Below are positions 42,345 to 51,125 of a DNA stretch of 64,000 bases, in pieces (the stretch's first letter is position 1; each line of letters starts with the position of its first letter). The translations under genes and the position numbers were made by a program. The notes under the pieces are model-generated. The model was not told the origin of the DNA. It did no database searches and saw only the letters and a list, made by a program, of their open reading frames with translations. The stretch is from Flavobacterium gelatinilyticum (GTDB lineage Bacteria; Bacteroidota; Bacteroidia; Flavobacteriales; Flavobacteriaceae): NCBI RefSeq assembly GCF_027111295.1, contig NZ_CP114287.1, positions 1,178,001 through 1,242,000 of the forward strand, written 5' to 3'.

Positions 42345-43988
42345 TTACGATTTCAATGTCATTGAGCCTATTTTCATGACCCTTTCTTCGAAATCATTTC
42401 TAGAAACAGCGGCTTTATTTCTTCCTCTGGTTCTGTAATTGTAAATCGTGCTTAAAGAATAACGAAGAAATGCCGCAATCTTAACACTGTCTGTAATTCC
42501 AAGCCGGATCAAAGCGAAAATTCGCAACTCAGTATTAAGTAATTCTCCCTGCTTTAAAATGATTTGTTCTTCGGGATTTAACAGTGTATTAAAATCCTTC
42601 ACGAAAGTTGGATATAAATTAAGGAAAATGATATCGAAATTCTTGTAAAGTTCTTCGAGTTCATTATCAACCAGAGTAGTCGATTTGAGCATTTTATAAA
42701 TCTCGTCAAACTGTTTGGCGGTTGCTTTTTTATTTAAAATAATACGGTAATTTTCGAGCTTGTTGATGTAAGCCGAACAAAGGCTGAAAAAATGGGCAAT
42801 ATATTCTTCTTTAACATGATTAGATTCAGACAACTGCGAATTGGTTTCCTGCAGCTGTTCGTTGGCTGCGGTAATATCTTTATTTAATTCTGCAAGTTTC
42901 TGACTGGTTTCATAAAGTTCCGCACGAATTCTCGAAACTTTTTTCATTTGTTTGTAAACGTAAATGACCGCTGCAATCAAAAATGCCGATAATAAACTAA
43001 TCAAAACCAGATAAAGCTGTAATTCGCTTTTGCGTTTGGCCTCTTTTTCTAAATAAACAGTGTTGATGATCGAATATACTTCAGACATTAAAAGGGTTCG
43101 AAATTGTACATTGCAGTAAAGTGCGTCTTCAATAGCCGACTGCGTTAGTTTGTACGCCATATCGACATCGCCCATTTCGTAAAAAACCAAGGCCAGTTCC
43201 TGTAGTGAAGCGTTATCTTTATTGGCATTTTTTAAATCGGCCGCTGCCGAAAGTGCAAAGTATTTTTTTCTTAATTCAAGCTGTTTTGTCTTTTCATAGA
43301 TATTTCCCAGCAAATAGGTAATCATGGCATACTGGGGGTTTTCTTCTTTTACATCTTTCAGTAATGCCAGCAGCTGCTTTGGGGCATCTTTTATTTTTCG
43401 CTGCGATAAACCCTGTTGAATTTTATTGATTTTGTAGCTTAAAGTATTCTTGTCCAGAACCAGCAGTAGTGAATCACGGTATTTTCGTATCTGCTCTACA
43501 TAACTCACATCGTAACTGTTGGCGGCATAATGCTCAAAAAATTCCCTGTAGGCTACATAATATAAAGGCAGTAAATCTTTTGATAATTTGTTTTTATTGA
43601 TGCTTTTGATGATGGCTTCAGATTCGCGGTATTTTCCTGATGATGAATATAAGGTTACCAACTGCAGACTGGCCAGATCTTCGAGTTCTTTATTTTGAAG
43701 TTCGGCTGCAATTTTAAGATTTTTTCGAACATACAAAATAGCCGAATCAGAATTGAATTTCTGATACTCGGTATACAAGGTTTTATTGTAATTGTACTCC
43801 TGCTCTTTTGTTAAGTTATTTGATTTTATTTTTTTGAAATTAGAAATGCGTTCTTCTTTCAACCGAACGTAATGTTCTTTGTTTTGAAGGGCAAGATTTA
43901 ATTTCGCTAAAATATCATCTATATTCTCCGAAGCAGCTGCCGGAAAACTTATCGCAATGAGAAATAGAAATACAAAATATTTTTTCAA
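42345..43988 (-). CDS. DUF6377-type membrane regulator (TPR-like sensor, C-terminal helix-turn-helix)
   Basis: A 547-residue protein with a signal peptide (MKKYFVFLFLIAISFPAAAS). A helical, TPR-like periplasmic region (about 25-320) includes LYYVAYREFFEHYAANSYD. A single transmembrane helix (about 325-345) and a coiled coil (about 350-390) follow. The cytoplasmic part ends in a LuxR-like helix-turn-helix (LNTELRIFALIRLGITDSVK, then FLRYSLSTIYNYRTRGRNKA). In Bacteroidota this family of membrane-bound regulators is usually found beside SusC/SusD-type carbohydrate uptake genes. Here the neighbour is the GH3 gene 206 bp downstream, the likely target (inference). Confidence 0.88.
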   Translation of the reverse strand: MKKYFVFLFLIAISFPAAASENIDDILAKLNLALQNKEHYVRLKEERISNFKKIKSNNLTKEQEYNYNKTLYTEYQKFNSDSAILYVRKNLKIAAELQNKELEDLASLQLVTLYSSSGKYRESEAIIKSINKNKLSKDLLPLYYVAYREFFEHYAANSYDVSYVEQIRKYRDSLLLVLDKNTLSYKINKIQQGLSQRKIKDAPKQLLALLKDVKEENPQYAMITYLLGNIYEKTKQLELRKKYFALSAAADLKNANKDNASLQELALVFYEMGDVDMAYKLTQSAIEDALYCNVQFRTLLMSEVYSIINTVYLEKEAKRKSELQLYLVLISLLSAFLIAAVIYVYKQMKKVSRIRAELYETSQKLAELNKDITAANEQLQETNSQLSESNHVKEEYIAHFFSLCSAYINKLENYRIILNKKATAKQFDEIYKMLKSTTLVDNELEELYKNFDIIFLNLYPTFVKDFNTLLNPEEQIILKQGELLNTELRIFALIRLGITDSVKIAAFLRYSLSTIYNYRTRGRNKAAVSRNDFEERVMKIGSMTLKS

Positions 43989-44121
43989 TTTGACTGATCT
44001 AAGAGAAATACAAATATAGTAAAGCAGCTATAGAAAAAAATGAAATATTAATACATCAAAAATGCTTCTTCAATGCTTTATTTATAATAAATTTTATCAC
44101 ATAAATTAATTTGATATAAAT

Positions 44122-44169
44122 AAAATGATTTCAGCTTCACTTATACGCGCAGAGAGCTGAAATCATTTT
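44122..44169. terminator. Strong hairpin terminator
   Basis: A perfect 15-bp stem AAAATGATTTCAGCT (44122-44136) / AGCTGAAATCATTTT (44155-44169), loop 18 nt, just beyond the acyl-CoA dehydrogenase stop (44183). Confidence 0.85.
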
Positions 44170-44182
44170 GTTTTTATAACTT

Positions 44183-46447
44183 TTAGTTTTTTACCGCAAT
44201 AGGCGCTGCCAGGCAGCTTTCGGGAATATCAAAAGCATTCACAAGTGCCACGGCATCCGGACGAATATCCCAGCATAACTGATTCACCAGCTTACGAATG
44301 GCTTTTGTTTTAACGGCTTCCATATAACCGTCTTCCAGGTACCAAGCTTTGTTTTTCTCGATCTGAGAAAGTGCAAAGAGCTGATACAATCTGGTCAGGA
44401 TTTGTTTTGAATTTTCGTCGTTAACCGTTTTTAAAGCTTCCTGAAACTGTTCCAGAACAATACGTTCCAGATAAGCCTGAGCTACATCGATCATTTGGTG
44501 CTGTACGACATTAAAAGCATCATACGCTTCGAGTCCGCCGTCTACCAGTTTTTTGATACGTCTTGCAGCCGAAGCCAGAATTGTTTTTTCTCTGTGAACG
44601 AATGCCTGTAAGTGAAATTCACTGTCCAGTAAATGTTCATCTTCTGTTCTTCTGGTCGCAATTGGGTTTTTCTCTGCAATTGCTGTTTTGGCATTTTCAT
44701 ACACATAATTAATGATTCCCAGAGAACCCATTTCACCAAACGATTTTCTGAATTCAGATAAACGGTTTTTGGCAACTAATTGCATTAAAACCGTATTATC
44801 ACCTTCGAAAGTGGTATAAATTTCGGTGTCGTTTTTAAGCGCATCGATTCTGTTTTCAGATAAATATCCTTTTCCGCCGCAAGCTTCCCGGCATTCCTGC
44901 AGAATATCTCTTGTACTCCAGGTAGAATATGATTTCATTCCCGCAGCAAGAGCTTCTATTTCCTGCATTTCGGCTTCGGTTCTGTTAAGGAATCTATTGG
45001 TTAGATATTGAAGTGCAAAATGTACAGCATAGGTTTTGGCTAAATGCGGCAATAATCTGCGCTGATGCATTCTGTAATTTAAAATTGGAACTTCTGAGCC
45101 GCCTTCAGGGCCAAATTGCCTTCTTTGATCGCTGTAGCGAATAGCAATCGTTAATCCTGATTTGGCTGCTGCCAAAGCCGAACGCGGAATTCCGATTCTT
45201 CCTCCTACCAAAGTTCCTAACATGGTAAAAAATCTTCGGTTATCACTAGGGATCGGGCTTTCGAATTCTCCATTATCATTTACAGAGGCAAAACGATCCA
45301 ACATGTTTTCTTTTGGAATCACCACATTGTCAAAGCGTATTGTTCCGTTATCAACTCCGTTTAAACCCATTTTATGTCCGCAGTCGCCTATTGTAACTCC
45401 GTTTACGACCTTTCCGTCAGGATCACGTAACGGTACTACAAAAGCATTTACGCCATAATCATGTCCATCTATAATTAGTTTTGCAAAAACAGTTGCCATT
45501 TGTCCGTGAACTGCTGCGTTTCCAATATATTCTTTCTGTGCGTTTTTATTGGGTGTATGAATTGTAAAAGTCTGATCGCTGTGATTGTAAACTGCTGTAG
45601 TTTCTAAACCTTTTACGTTAGATCCGTGATGGGTTTCGGTCATGGCAAAACAACCCGGAAGTTTCAGTGAACCAATATCTTTTAAATATTTAGCATAATG
45701 TTTCTCTGTTCCAAGCGACTGAACGCTCATTCCCCAAAGTCCAAACTGAACGCCAAATTTAATCACCAGACTTAAATCGTGATAACTCAGCGTTTCCATA
45801 ATTGCAAAATAATCGGCTATGTTTTCACCGCCACCGTATTGTTTTGGATAGGCCATATTCCCCAGATTTTCATCGGCAAGGATTTTACACCACTTGTAAA
45901 CTGTCTGACGGAAAACATTTATATCGGTTGAAGTTTCATAAGCAAATTCAGGTCTGGAAATAACCGATTTTACTTTTTTAATGATCGCAGCTTCTTTTCC
46001 GTCCAGAAGTTCTGTTATTTTTTTTATATCAAAATTATCTGATGTGTGCGAATTGGCTGTAAACGAACCTGCTTTTGTTTTGAAATTCTGCAGTGCTTCT
46101 TCTCCTAAAATTCCCAGATCATTTTCGAGTTTTCTAAAATCAGATTCTATAGGCGTTAAATCCAGATCATTTCCTGAAAGTGCTTTTGCAATATCAAAAA
46201 TGGACTTTATAGACGATCTGTCTTCAATACTTTTTTCAATATCCAGTTTCCATTGTGTAAGTTCATTTCGAGAAGGCGGATTTGAAATATCTACTTTTGA
46301 AAGCAGAAATTCTTTTTCGTCCTGAGACAAGGCTGTCAGCGAATTTATGAACTCTTTTAACGTTTTAAATTCTTTCTGAGTCAGCAAATCATCCGACCAG
46401 ACTAAATAAAATAAGGGAGTAAAGGCTTGAAGTTTGGTAGTTTTCAT
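44183..46447 (-). CDS. Large acyl-CoA dehydrogenase/oxidase
   Basis: A 754-residue flavoprotein, longer than ordinary acyl-CoA dehydrogenases (about 380) and resembling acyl-CoA oxidase-type enlarged members of Bacteroidota. The first 150 residues are an extra helical region. The core has QYGGGENIADYFA, LPGCFAMTETHHGSNVKGLE, IPKENMLDRFASVND, GGRIGIPRSALA and RRQFGPEGGSEVPILNYRMH. The FAD/Glu region QECREACGGKGYLSENRIDA and TTFEGDNTVLMQ follow. It probably catalyses the first step of fatty-acid beta-oxidation. It forms a single transcription unit ending in a strong hairpin. Confidence 0.93.
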   Translation of the reverse strand: MKTTKLQAFTPLFYLVWSDDLLTQKEFKTLKEFINSLTALSQDEKEFLLSKVDISNPPSRNELTQWKLDIEKSIEDRSSIKSIFDIAKALSGNDLDLTPIESDFRKLENDLGILGEEALQNFKTKAGSFTANSHTSDNFDIKKITELLDGKEAAIIKKVKSVISRPEFAYETSTDINVFRQTVYKWCKILADENLGNMAYPKQYGGGENIADYFAIMETLSYHDLSLVIKFGVQFGLWGMSVQSLGTEKHYAKYLKDIGSLKLPGCFAMTETHHGSNVKGLETTAVYNHSDQTFTIHTPNKNAQKEYIGNAAVHGQMATVFAKLIIDGHDYGVNAFVVPLRDPDGKVVNGVTIGDCGHKMGLNGVDNGTIRFDNVVIPKENMLDRFASVNDNGEFESPIPSDNRRFFTMLGTLVGGRIGIPRSALAAAKSGLTIAIRYSDQRRQFGPEGGSEVPILNYRMHQRRLLPHLAKTYAVHFALQYLTNRFLNRTEAEMQEIEALAAGMKSYSTWSTRDILQECREACGGKGYLSENRIDALKNDTEIYTTFEGDNTVLMQLVAKNRLSEFRKSFGEMGSLGIINYVYENAKTAIAEKNPIATRRTEDEHLLDSEFHLQAFVHREKTILASAARRIKKLVDGGLEAYDAFNVVQHQMIDVAQAYLERIVLEQFQEALKTVNDENSKQILTRLYQLFALSQIEKNKAWYLEDGYMEAVKTKAIRKLVNQLCWDIRPDAVALVNAFDIPESCLAAPIAVKN

Positions 46448-46510
46448 ATAATAGCGATTCGGTTTTTAATAGTTTGTTTTACCGCAGATTTCATTTTACT
46501 GCATAAAAAA

Positions 46511-46537
46511 ACAGGAATGAAAAATACTCATTCCTGT
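46511..46537 (-). terminator. Intrinsic terminator of the EamA gene
   Basis: A 10-bp stem ACAGGAATGA (46511-46520) / TCATTCCTGT (46528-46537), followed on the minus strand by a T tract. Confidence 0.88.
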
Positions 46538-46599
46538 GTAATAACCCTGTTAAGATTCTCGTAATTTTATACCTTAAACCAATAAAAAATACAAATTTA

Positions 46600-47517
46600 C
46601 TAGCGAGAATCTTTAGACGACAGGATATATTTTTGCTTTATGGCAAAAAGATGATGTGAATTAAAAACTAACACGGCAATAAAAATTAAAGCATACGCCG
46701 CAACTTGTAACGGGCTTATATTTTCTTTGAAGAAAAAAGCAGCAAGCATAAAAGCAATCATTGGATTGATATTTAAAAGCATGCCTACAGTTGAAGAATT
46801 GATGCCTGAAAGTGCATACAGATTCAGGAATAACGGAATTATGGTAAACCCAATTGCAATGGTTTCTATAAAGAAATAAAATCTGAATTCGGTTGGAACA
46901 GGTCCGCTGTACGCCGGATAAAAAGGCAGTAAAACCAAAGCTGCCACAGTAATATGAAAAGTCAGCATAATGAATTTATCAAACCCTTTGTTTACTCGCT
47001 GACTCACTAAGTAACAAGCATATGTAAGTCCGATAACGATACCAAAAAACATATCCATAATATCGGCATAAGATAAAAGCAGAATACCTAATATACTTAT
47101 ACTTACAGCCAGCCATTGTGTTTTAATGAGTTTTTCTTTTAAGATAAAAAACGCCAGTAAGGTGGTTAAAATGGGACAGACTAAATACGCAAGCGATGCT
47201 GCCTTTACAGTAACATGGTTCATAGCATATATAAATGTGAACCAGTTTGCCATTAAAAAGAAACTCCCGCCTATGTTAAGTAAAACAGCTTTTTTCTTTT
47301 CTGAAGCCGAAAGTGATTTAAATACAACTGCAGCTTCTTTTATTTTGTTTCTTTTGAATAAAACAGCAATTAAAAGCATTAAAATACTGCAGCTAAAAAC
47401 ACGAAAGAACAAAATATCAATCGAAGGATAATCGTGAATAGGCTTTAATACCAAACTGAAAAAACCCCAGATTGCAAAAGCGATAATTGCAGCGGTATAA
47501 TACTTTGTTGTTTTCAC
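46600..47517 (-). CDS. EamA-family (RarD-like) inner-membrane transporter
   Basis: A 305-residue protein with ten hydrophobic helices in two EamA repeats. The first helix contains AIIAFAIWGFFSLVLKPI. Family-typical segments are FFLMANWFTFIYAMNHVTVK, SLAYLVCPILTTLLAFFILK and LNINPMIAFMLAAFFFKENI. RarD-type members are drug/metabolite exporters; the substrate is not known. It is divergent from the MocR-type regulator with only 94 bp between them. A regulator next to a divergent transporter suggests direct control. Confidence 0.9.
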   Translation of the reverse strand: MKTTKYYTAAIIAFAIWGFFSLVLKPIHDYPSIDILFFRVFSCSILMLLIAVLFKRNKIKEAAVVFKSLSASEKKKAVLLNIGGSFFLMANWFTFIYAMNHVTVKAASLAYLVCPILTTLLAFFILKEKLIKTQWLAVSISILGILLLSYADIMDMFFGIVIGLTYACYLVSQRVNKGFDKFIMLTFHITVAALVLLPFYPAYSGPVPTEFRFYFFIETIAIGFTIIPLFLNLYALSGINSSTVGMLLNINPMIAFMLAAFFFKENISPLQVAAYALIFIAVLVFNSHHLFAIKQKYILSSKDSR

Positions 47518-47611
47518 GATTTAATTTGTTTTTTGTTGGGACAAATTTCTTAAAAATAAAACAGCAATACAGATACAGTTTTTGTAAATTGCAGCGTAAC
47601 AGTTTATTTTT

Positions 47612-49036
47612 ATGAAGAGTTCCAACTACCTTTATCTGCAGTTTGCCGATGTTATAGAAAAACAGATAAAATCCGGTCTTTTAAATGTGGGCGACAAACT
47701 GCCATCTATACGAGAAGTCTGCAGCGAAACGGGCTACAGCATGAGTACAGTGAGCAAGGCATATTATGAAGTCGAAAGCCGCTCGCTGATAGAATCCCGT
47801 CCGCAATCCGGTTATTATGTGAGCAATATTTCGGCAAGAGTTATTCCGGAACCTTCTGCCAGTTCTCCTGTTTTAAGTCTGGAAAATATTGAGCGTGAAG
47901 ATTTAATCGATTTGGTTTACGGCGATATGCGTACCAAAGATGTTACGATGCTTTCGCTTGGTTTTCCTTCAAATGAATTACTTCCCATTGCAAAACTGAA
48001 TAAAGGAATGGTTCAGGCAATGCGGCAATTGCCAAACAGCGGCACGAGTTACGAGGAAATTCAGGGAAACAGCAATCTTCGTAAAGAAATCGCACGCTGG
48101 TCGTTTACCTGGGGCGGTTCTCTGACCGAAGATGATATTATTACAACTCCCGGCTGTATTTCGGCCATTTCAGATTGTTTGCTGACTTTGACTAAACCGG
48201 GAGATACGATTATTACCGAAAGTCCGGTTTATTTTGGTATTCTTCAATTAGCCAGATCATTGGGGTTATATGTAATGGAACTGCCTACCAATATGACAAC
48301 CGGAATCGAACTGGAAGCGGTAAAAAAGACACTGGCAGGAAATAAGGTAAAGGCTTGTGTTTTAATGAGCAACTTTAGCAATCCGTCCGGAAGCATGATG
48401 CCAAATGAGCATAAAAAAGAAATTGTACGTTTAATGGAGTTTTATAATGTACCGCTGATCGAAGATGACATTCACGGCGATTTATACTTTGGCGCAAGCC
48501 GGCCGACCAATTGCAAAACGTACGATGAGAGCGGTATTGTACTTTGCTGCAGTTCGGTTTCTAAAACTCTTGCACCGGGTTATCGTGTGGGATGGGTTTC
48601 TGCGGGAAAATTCAAAAAAGAAGTCCTGCGTACCAAATTGTATCACACGATCTCCTCACCTACTATTACACATGAAGTAGTTGGCGATTTTTTGAAAAAC
48701 GGACGTTATGAAAACCATCTTCGTAAAATCCGGCAGATATTAAACCACAATTGCAATAATTATATTAATACGGTTTTAGAGTCTTTTCCGGCGGGAACAA
48801 AAGTGAGCCAGCCTCAGGGCGGTTTTTTCCTTTGGGTTGAACTGGATAAAAAGATCGATACGGCCGCTTTTTATCATCTGGCCTTAAAGCATAATATCAG
48901 TATTGCGCCGGGAAGGATTTTTTCTTTTCAGGATCAGTTTTCGAATTGTATGCGATTGAGTTTTGGTCTTCCGTGGACAAATGAGTTACGACAGTCCATA
49001 CAAACTTTGGGAAGACTGGCCGCTAAACAGTTGTAG
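47612..49036 (+). CDS. MocR-type regulator (GntR helix-turn-helix fused to class I aminotransferase)
   Basis: A 474-residue protein. A GntR winged helix-turn-helix covers about 1-70 (IKSGLLNVGDKLPSIREVCS, then GYSMSTVSKAYYEVESR). The rest is a PLP-binding aminotransferase-like domain with PNSGTSYEEIQGNSNLR, LMSNFSNPSGSMMPNEHK and the PLP Lys318 in SSVSKTLAPGYRVGW. MocR proteins use PLP and an amino compound as signal, for example PdxR and GabR. The divergent EamA transporter is the likely regulated gene. The natural signal cannot be deduced from the sequence. Confidence 0.94.
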   Translation: MKSSNYLYLQFADVIEKQIKSGLLNVGDKLPSIREVCSETGYSMSTVSKAYYEVESRSLIESRPQSGYYVSNISARVIPEPSASSPVLSLENIEREDLIDLVYGDMRTKDVTMLSLGFPSNELLPIAKLNKGMVQAMRQLPNSGTSYEEIQGNSNLRKEIARWSFTWGGSLTEDDIITTPGCISAISDCLLTLTKPGDTIITESPVYFGILQLARSLGLYVMELPTNMTTGIELEAVKKTLAGNKVKACVLMSNFSNPSGSMMPNEHKKEIVRLMEFYNVPLIEDDIHGDLYFGASRPTNCKTYDESGIVLCCSSVSKTLAPGYRVGWVSAGKFKKEVLRTKLYHTISSPTITHEVVGDFLKNGRYENHLRKIRQILNHNCNNYINTVLESFPAGTKVSQPQGGFFLWVELDKKIDTAAFYHLALKHNISIAPGRIFSFQDQFSNCMRLSFGLPWTNELRQSIQTLGRLAAKQL

Positions 49037-49074
49037 TATAGTTGTTTTTTTTTGATTTTTTAGCGCTAAGTTTA

Positions 49075-49174
49075 TCATTTCGACCGAAGGGAGAAATCGC
49101 ACAAGTAACTCCTCACAGAATATCGCCAATCTTTATCAATTTTCGAGTGTGATTTCTCCCTTCGGTCGAAATGA
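49075..49174. repeat. Long perfect inverted repeat (24-bp arms, 52-bp spacer)
   Basis: The arm starting TCATTTCGACCGAAGGGAGA at 49075-49098 is exactly matched in inverted form at 49151-49174. A shorter relative of one arm (GATTTCTCCTTCGTCGAAAT) occurs at 34370-34389 before the ArsR gene. It is downstream of the MocR gene and may act as a terminator-like hairpin or be a dispersed repeat. Confidence 0.85.
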
Positions 49175-49269
49175 CAAATATTGCGTTTATTTTTACTACT
49201 ACAGATTAGATTCGTACAGATTCGTGCAATTATTTCATCTGTTCGCTGGTCAGGTCAGGGTAAAAAGAA

Positions 49270-49299
49270 ACCGGACAGCACAACTACACGCTGTCCGGT
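49270..49299 (-). terminator. Intrinsic terminator of the bestrophin gene
   Basis: A 10-bp GC-rich stem ACCGGACAGC (49270-49279) / GCTGTCCGGT (49290-49299), loop 10 nt, with a T-rich tract on the minus strand. It starts 26 bp beyond the stop at 49326. Confidence 0.9.
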
Positions 49300-49325
49300 C
49301 CAACAATTAAGAGACCAAACTAATA

Positions 49326-50273
49326 TTATAAGACGAAATAAACGTCTTTTTCGACCATTTTTGGTTCTTCCATCAAATCAAATTCCTTAATAATATCAAA
49401 CTCGCTTTGATATTCGTTCAGCATTTGTTTTATATTTTTCTCGATTGTATTGGCAATCGTGGTTACCGGCGTATCGGTAGGGCGGTTTTCAAAAGGGTCC
49501 TGCAAATGAATTGCCATTCTTTCGATTAAAAAGAAAGCCGCTCCAATAGCTGTAATCAGCGGAATCGCAAACCAGCTCAGTACACTTGTAAGTCCAAAAG
49601 GAAGCAAAAAGATGAATAAACACAACGTTAAGCGGATGTACATACTGTATGTTGTTGGAAAAATGGTGTTTTTAATTCTTTCACATTTCCCCATTTCATC
49701 GCATAATCTTGACAATGTATTATCAATTTCTACCTGCTGGTAGGCATTGAATCTTTTATCCTTTTTTGCATTTCTCAAATCGCGTGCATGAAGCATTAAA
49801 ATAGCATTTGGCACGTTTTGGTGATTCTGTACATATTTTATTTCTTCTTCGCTCATTAAACCTTCAAGCGGTCTGGAGGCATCTCTGCCACGCAGCGACT
49901 GGCCTAAACTGTAACACCAGGCAATTTGTCTTTTGGCAAAATTTTCTTTGAATTCGCTTGCCTCAACCGACATATCAGGGTCTTTATAAAAGGTAAGCAC
50001 CTGACGGATTAAGGTTCTGGAATCGTTTACAATGGCTCCCCAGACAATTCGGGCTTCCCACCATCTATCATACGCCTGATTGGATTTAAACGCCAGTAAA
50101 AGGGAAATAATAGTTCCAATCATCGTTGGAATCGCTATCGGGATATCTACCGGAAGGTTTACAAAATAATGATGCAGTACTTCAAACACCATTGTATATA
50201 CTAAAACCAGTACGATTTCTACTTTAATTTTCCCGAGAACGTACTTCATTGGTATTCTTTTCTTTAACAACAT
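49326..50273 (-). CDS. Bestrophin-family ion channel
   Basis: A 315-residue membrane protein of the bacterial bestrophin/YneE family. The first helix (IKVEIVLVLVYTMVFEVLHH) is followed by IPTMIGTIISLLLAFKSNQA with the neck, then YDRWWEARIVWGAIVNDSRT, and two more hydrophobic segments (LTLCLFIFLLPFGLTSVLSW, FAIPLITAIGAAFFLIERMA). It ends with DPFENRPTDTPVTTIANTIE, the C-terminal family signature. Bacterial members form pentameric channels selective for cations or anions. It lies 49 bp downstream of the universal stress protein gene, so they probably share a transcript. Confidence 0.92.
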   Translation of the reverse strand: MLLKKRIPMKYVLGKIKVEIVLVLVYTMVFEVLHHYFVNLPVDIPIAIPTMIGTIISLLLAFKSNQAYDRWWEARIVWGAIVNDSRTLIRQVLTFYKDPDMSVEASEFKENFAKRQIAWCYSLGQSLRGRDASRPLEGLMSEEEIKYVQNHQNVPNAILMLHARDLRNAKKDKRFNAYQQVEIDNTLSRLCDEMGKCERIKNTIFPTTYSMYIRLTLCLFIFLLPFGLTSVLSWFAIPLITAIGAAFFLIERMAIHLQDPFENRPTDTPVTTIANTIEKNIKQMLNEYQSEFDIIKEFDLMEEPKMVEKDVYFVL

Positions 50274-50322
50274 AGTATCGGTTTTAAATTAAATTATTAT
50301 TTCCCCTGAAAAAGAGGCTCGC

Positions 50323-51048
50323 TTATGCCTCTTCGTACAATGAAAGAACCGGCAGTCCCAGTTTTTCATTGATTGATTGTTTTTTTACTTTTTTAAATTT
50401 GATTTTTTCGCCTTTGCGGGTTTCTACCAATAAATCGATTTCATATTTCGAAATGGCTTCTGATAAATAAGGTGCCAGACTTTCGAAATTATCATCGATT
50501 TTAGAGGTCTGACTTACGATTTCATATGAAAAATTCTCGTTCAGGAACTGCTGTACATCTTTAACATGCACATTGGCGCTGCTATTTTCGATATACAATG
50601 CTTTGGTGAAATCTTGTTTGAACTGTTCGTTTCCTAAATGCAGGATCGGACATTTTTGGTTTCCGGCCAATTGCACCAGATATTGATGAATACGTTTGGT
50701 TTCCTGTTTATAAGAATGTGTCAGGATAACCAGTTTTACTGCAAAATGTTCTATTATTCCTCTAAAAATTGGAGAAGAAAGTCCATATTGGTTGTGGATT
50801 TTAATTTTGCAGTTTGGTGTATGACCGATCATATACCTGCAGGTTTCTAAAACTTCCTCCTGACTTTTGGTAAGTCCGGTACGCATTTCGCGCAAAAAAT
50901 TAGAAGATGAAAAAGCATCCGGAGTATCCGAAACCATCATCAAAACAATTTCGCAATCTGATTTTTTTGCCTGGCTTATCGCCGATTTTACAGCCGAAAT
51001 AGTATCGTCTTTTAAAGTCGTAGGTATCAGAAAATTTTTCATATGCAT
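50323..51048 (-). CDS. Universal-stress-protein-like protein
   Basis: A 241-residue protein with the UspA alpha/beta fold. It opens with KNFLIPTTLKDDTISAVKSA, followed by ILTHSYKQETKRIHQYLVQL (Usp loop), and a second, shorter unit after residue 140. The typical ATP-binding G-x-x-G motif is not evident, so it is probably a non-nucleotide-binding Usp. A second ATG two codons downstream (MKNFLIP) is an alternative start. It is 49 bp upstream of the bestrophin gene on the same strand and may report on envelope or ionic stress. Confidence 0.8.
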   Translation of the reverse strand: MHMKNFLIPTTLKDDTISAVKSAISQAKKSDCEIVLMMVSDTPDAFSSSNFLREMRTGLTKSQEEVLETCRYMIGHTPNCKIKIHNQYGLSSPIFRGIIEHFAVKLVILTHSYKQETKRIHQYLVQLAGNQKCPILHLGNEQFKQDFTKALYIENSSANVHVKDVQQFLNENFSYEIVSQTSKIDDNFESLAPYLSEAISKYEIDLLVETRKGEKIKFKKVKKQSINEKLGLPVLSLYEEA

Positions 51049-51125
51049 AATCTTTAAGTTTATACAGACAAAATAACTCCCTGATAATTAGAAGGGTCTT
51101 AATCTTAAATTAGAATTTTCTAAAT

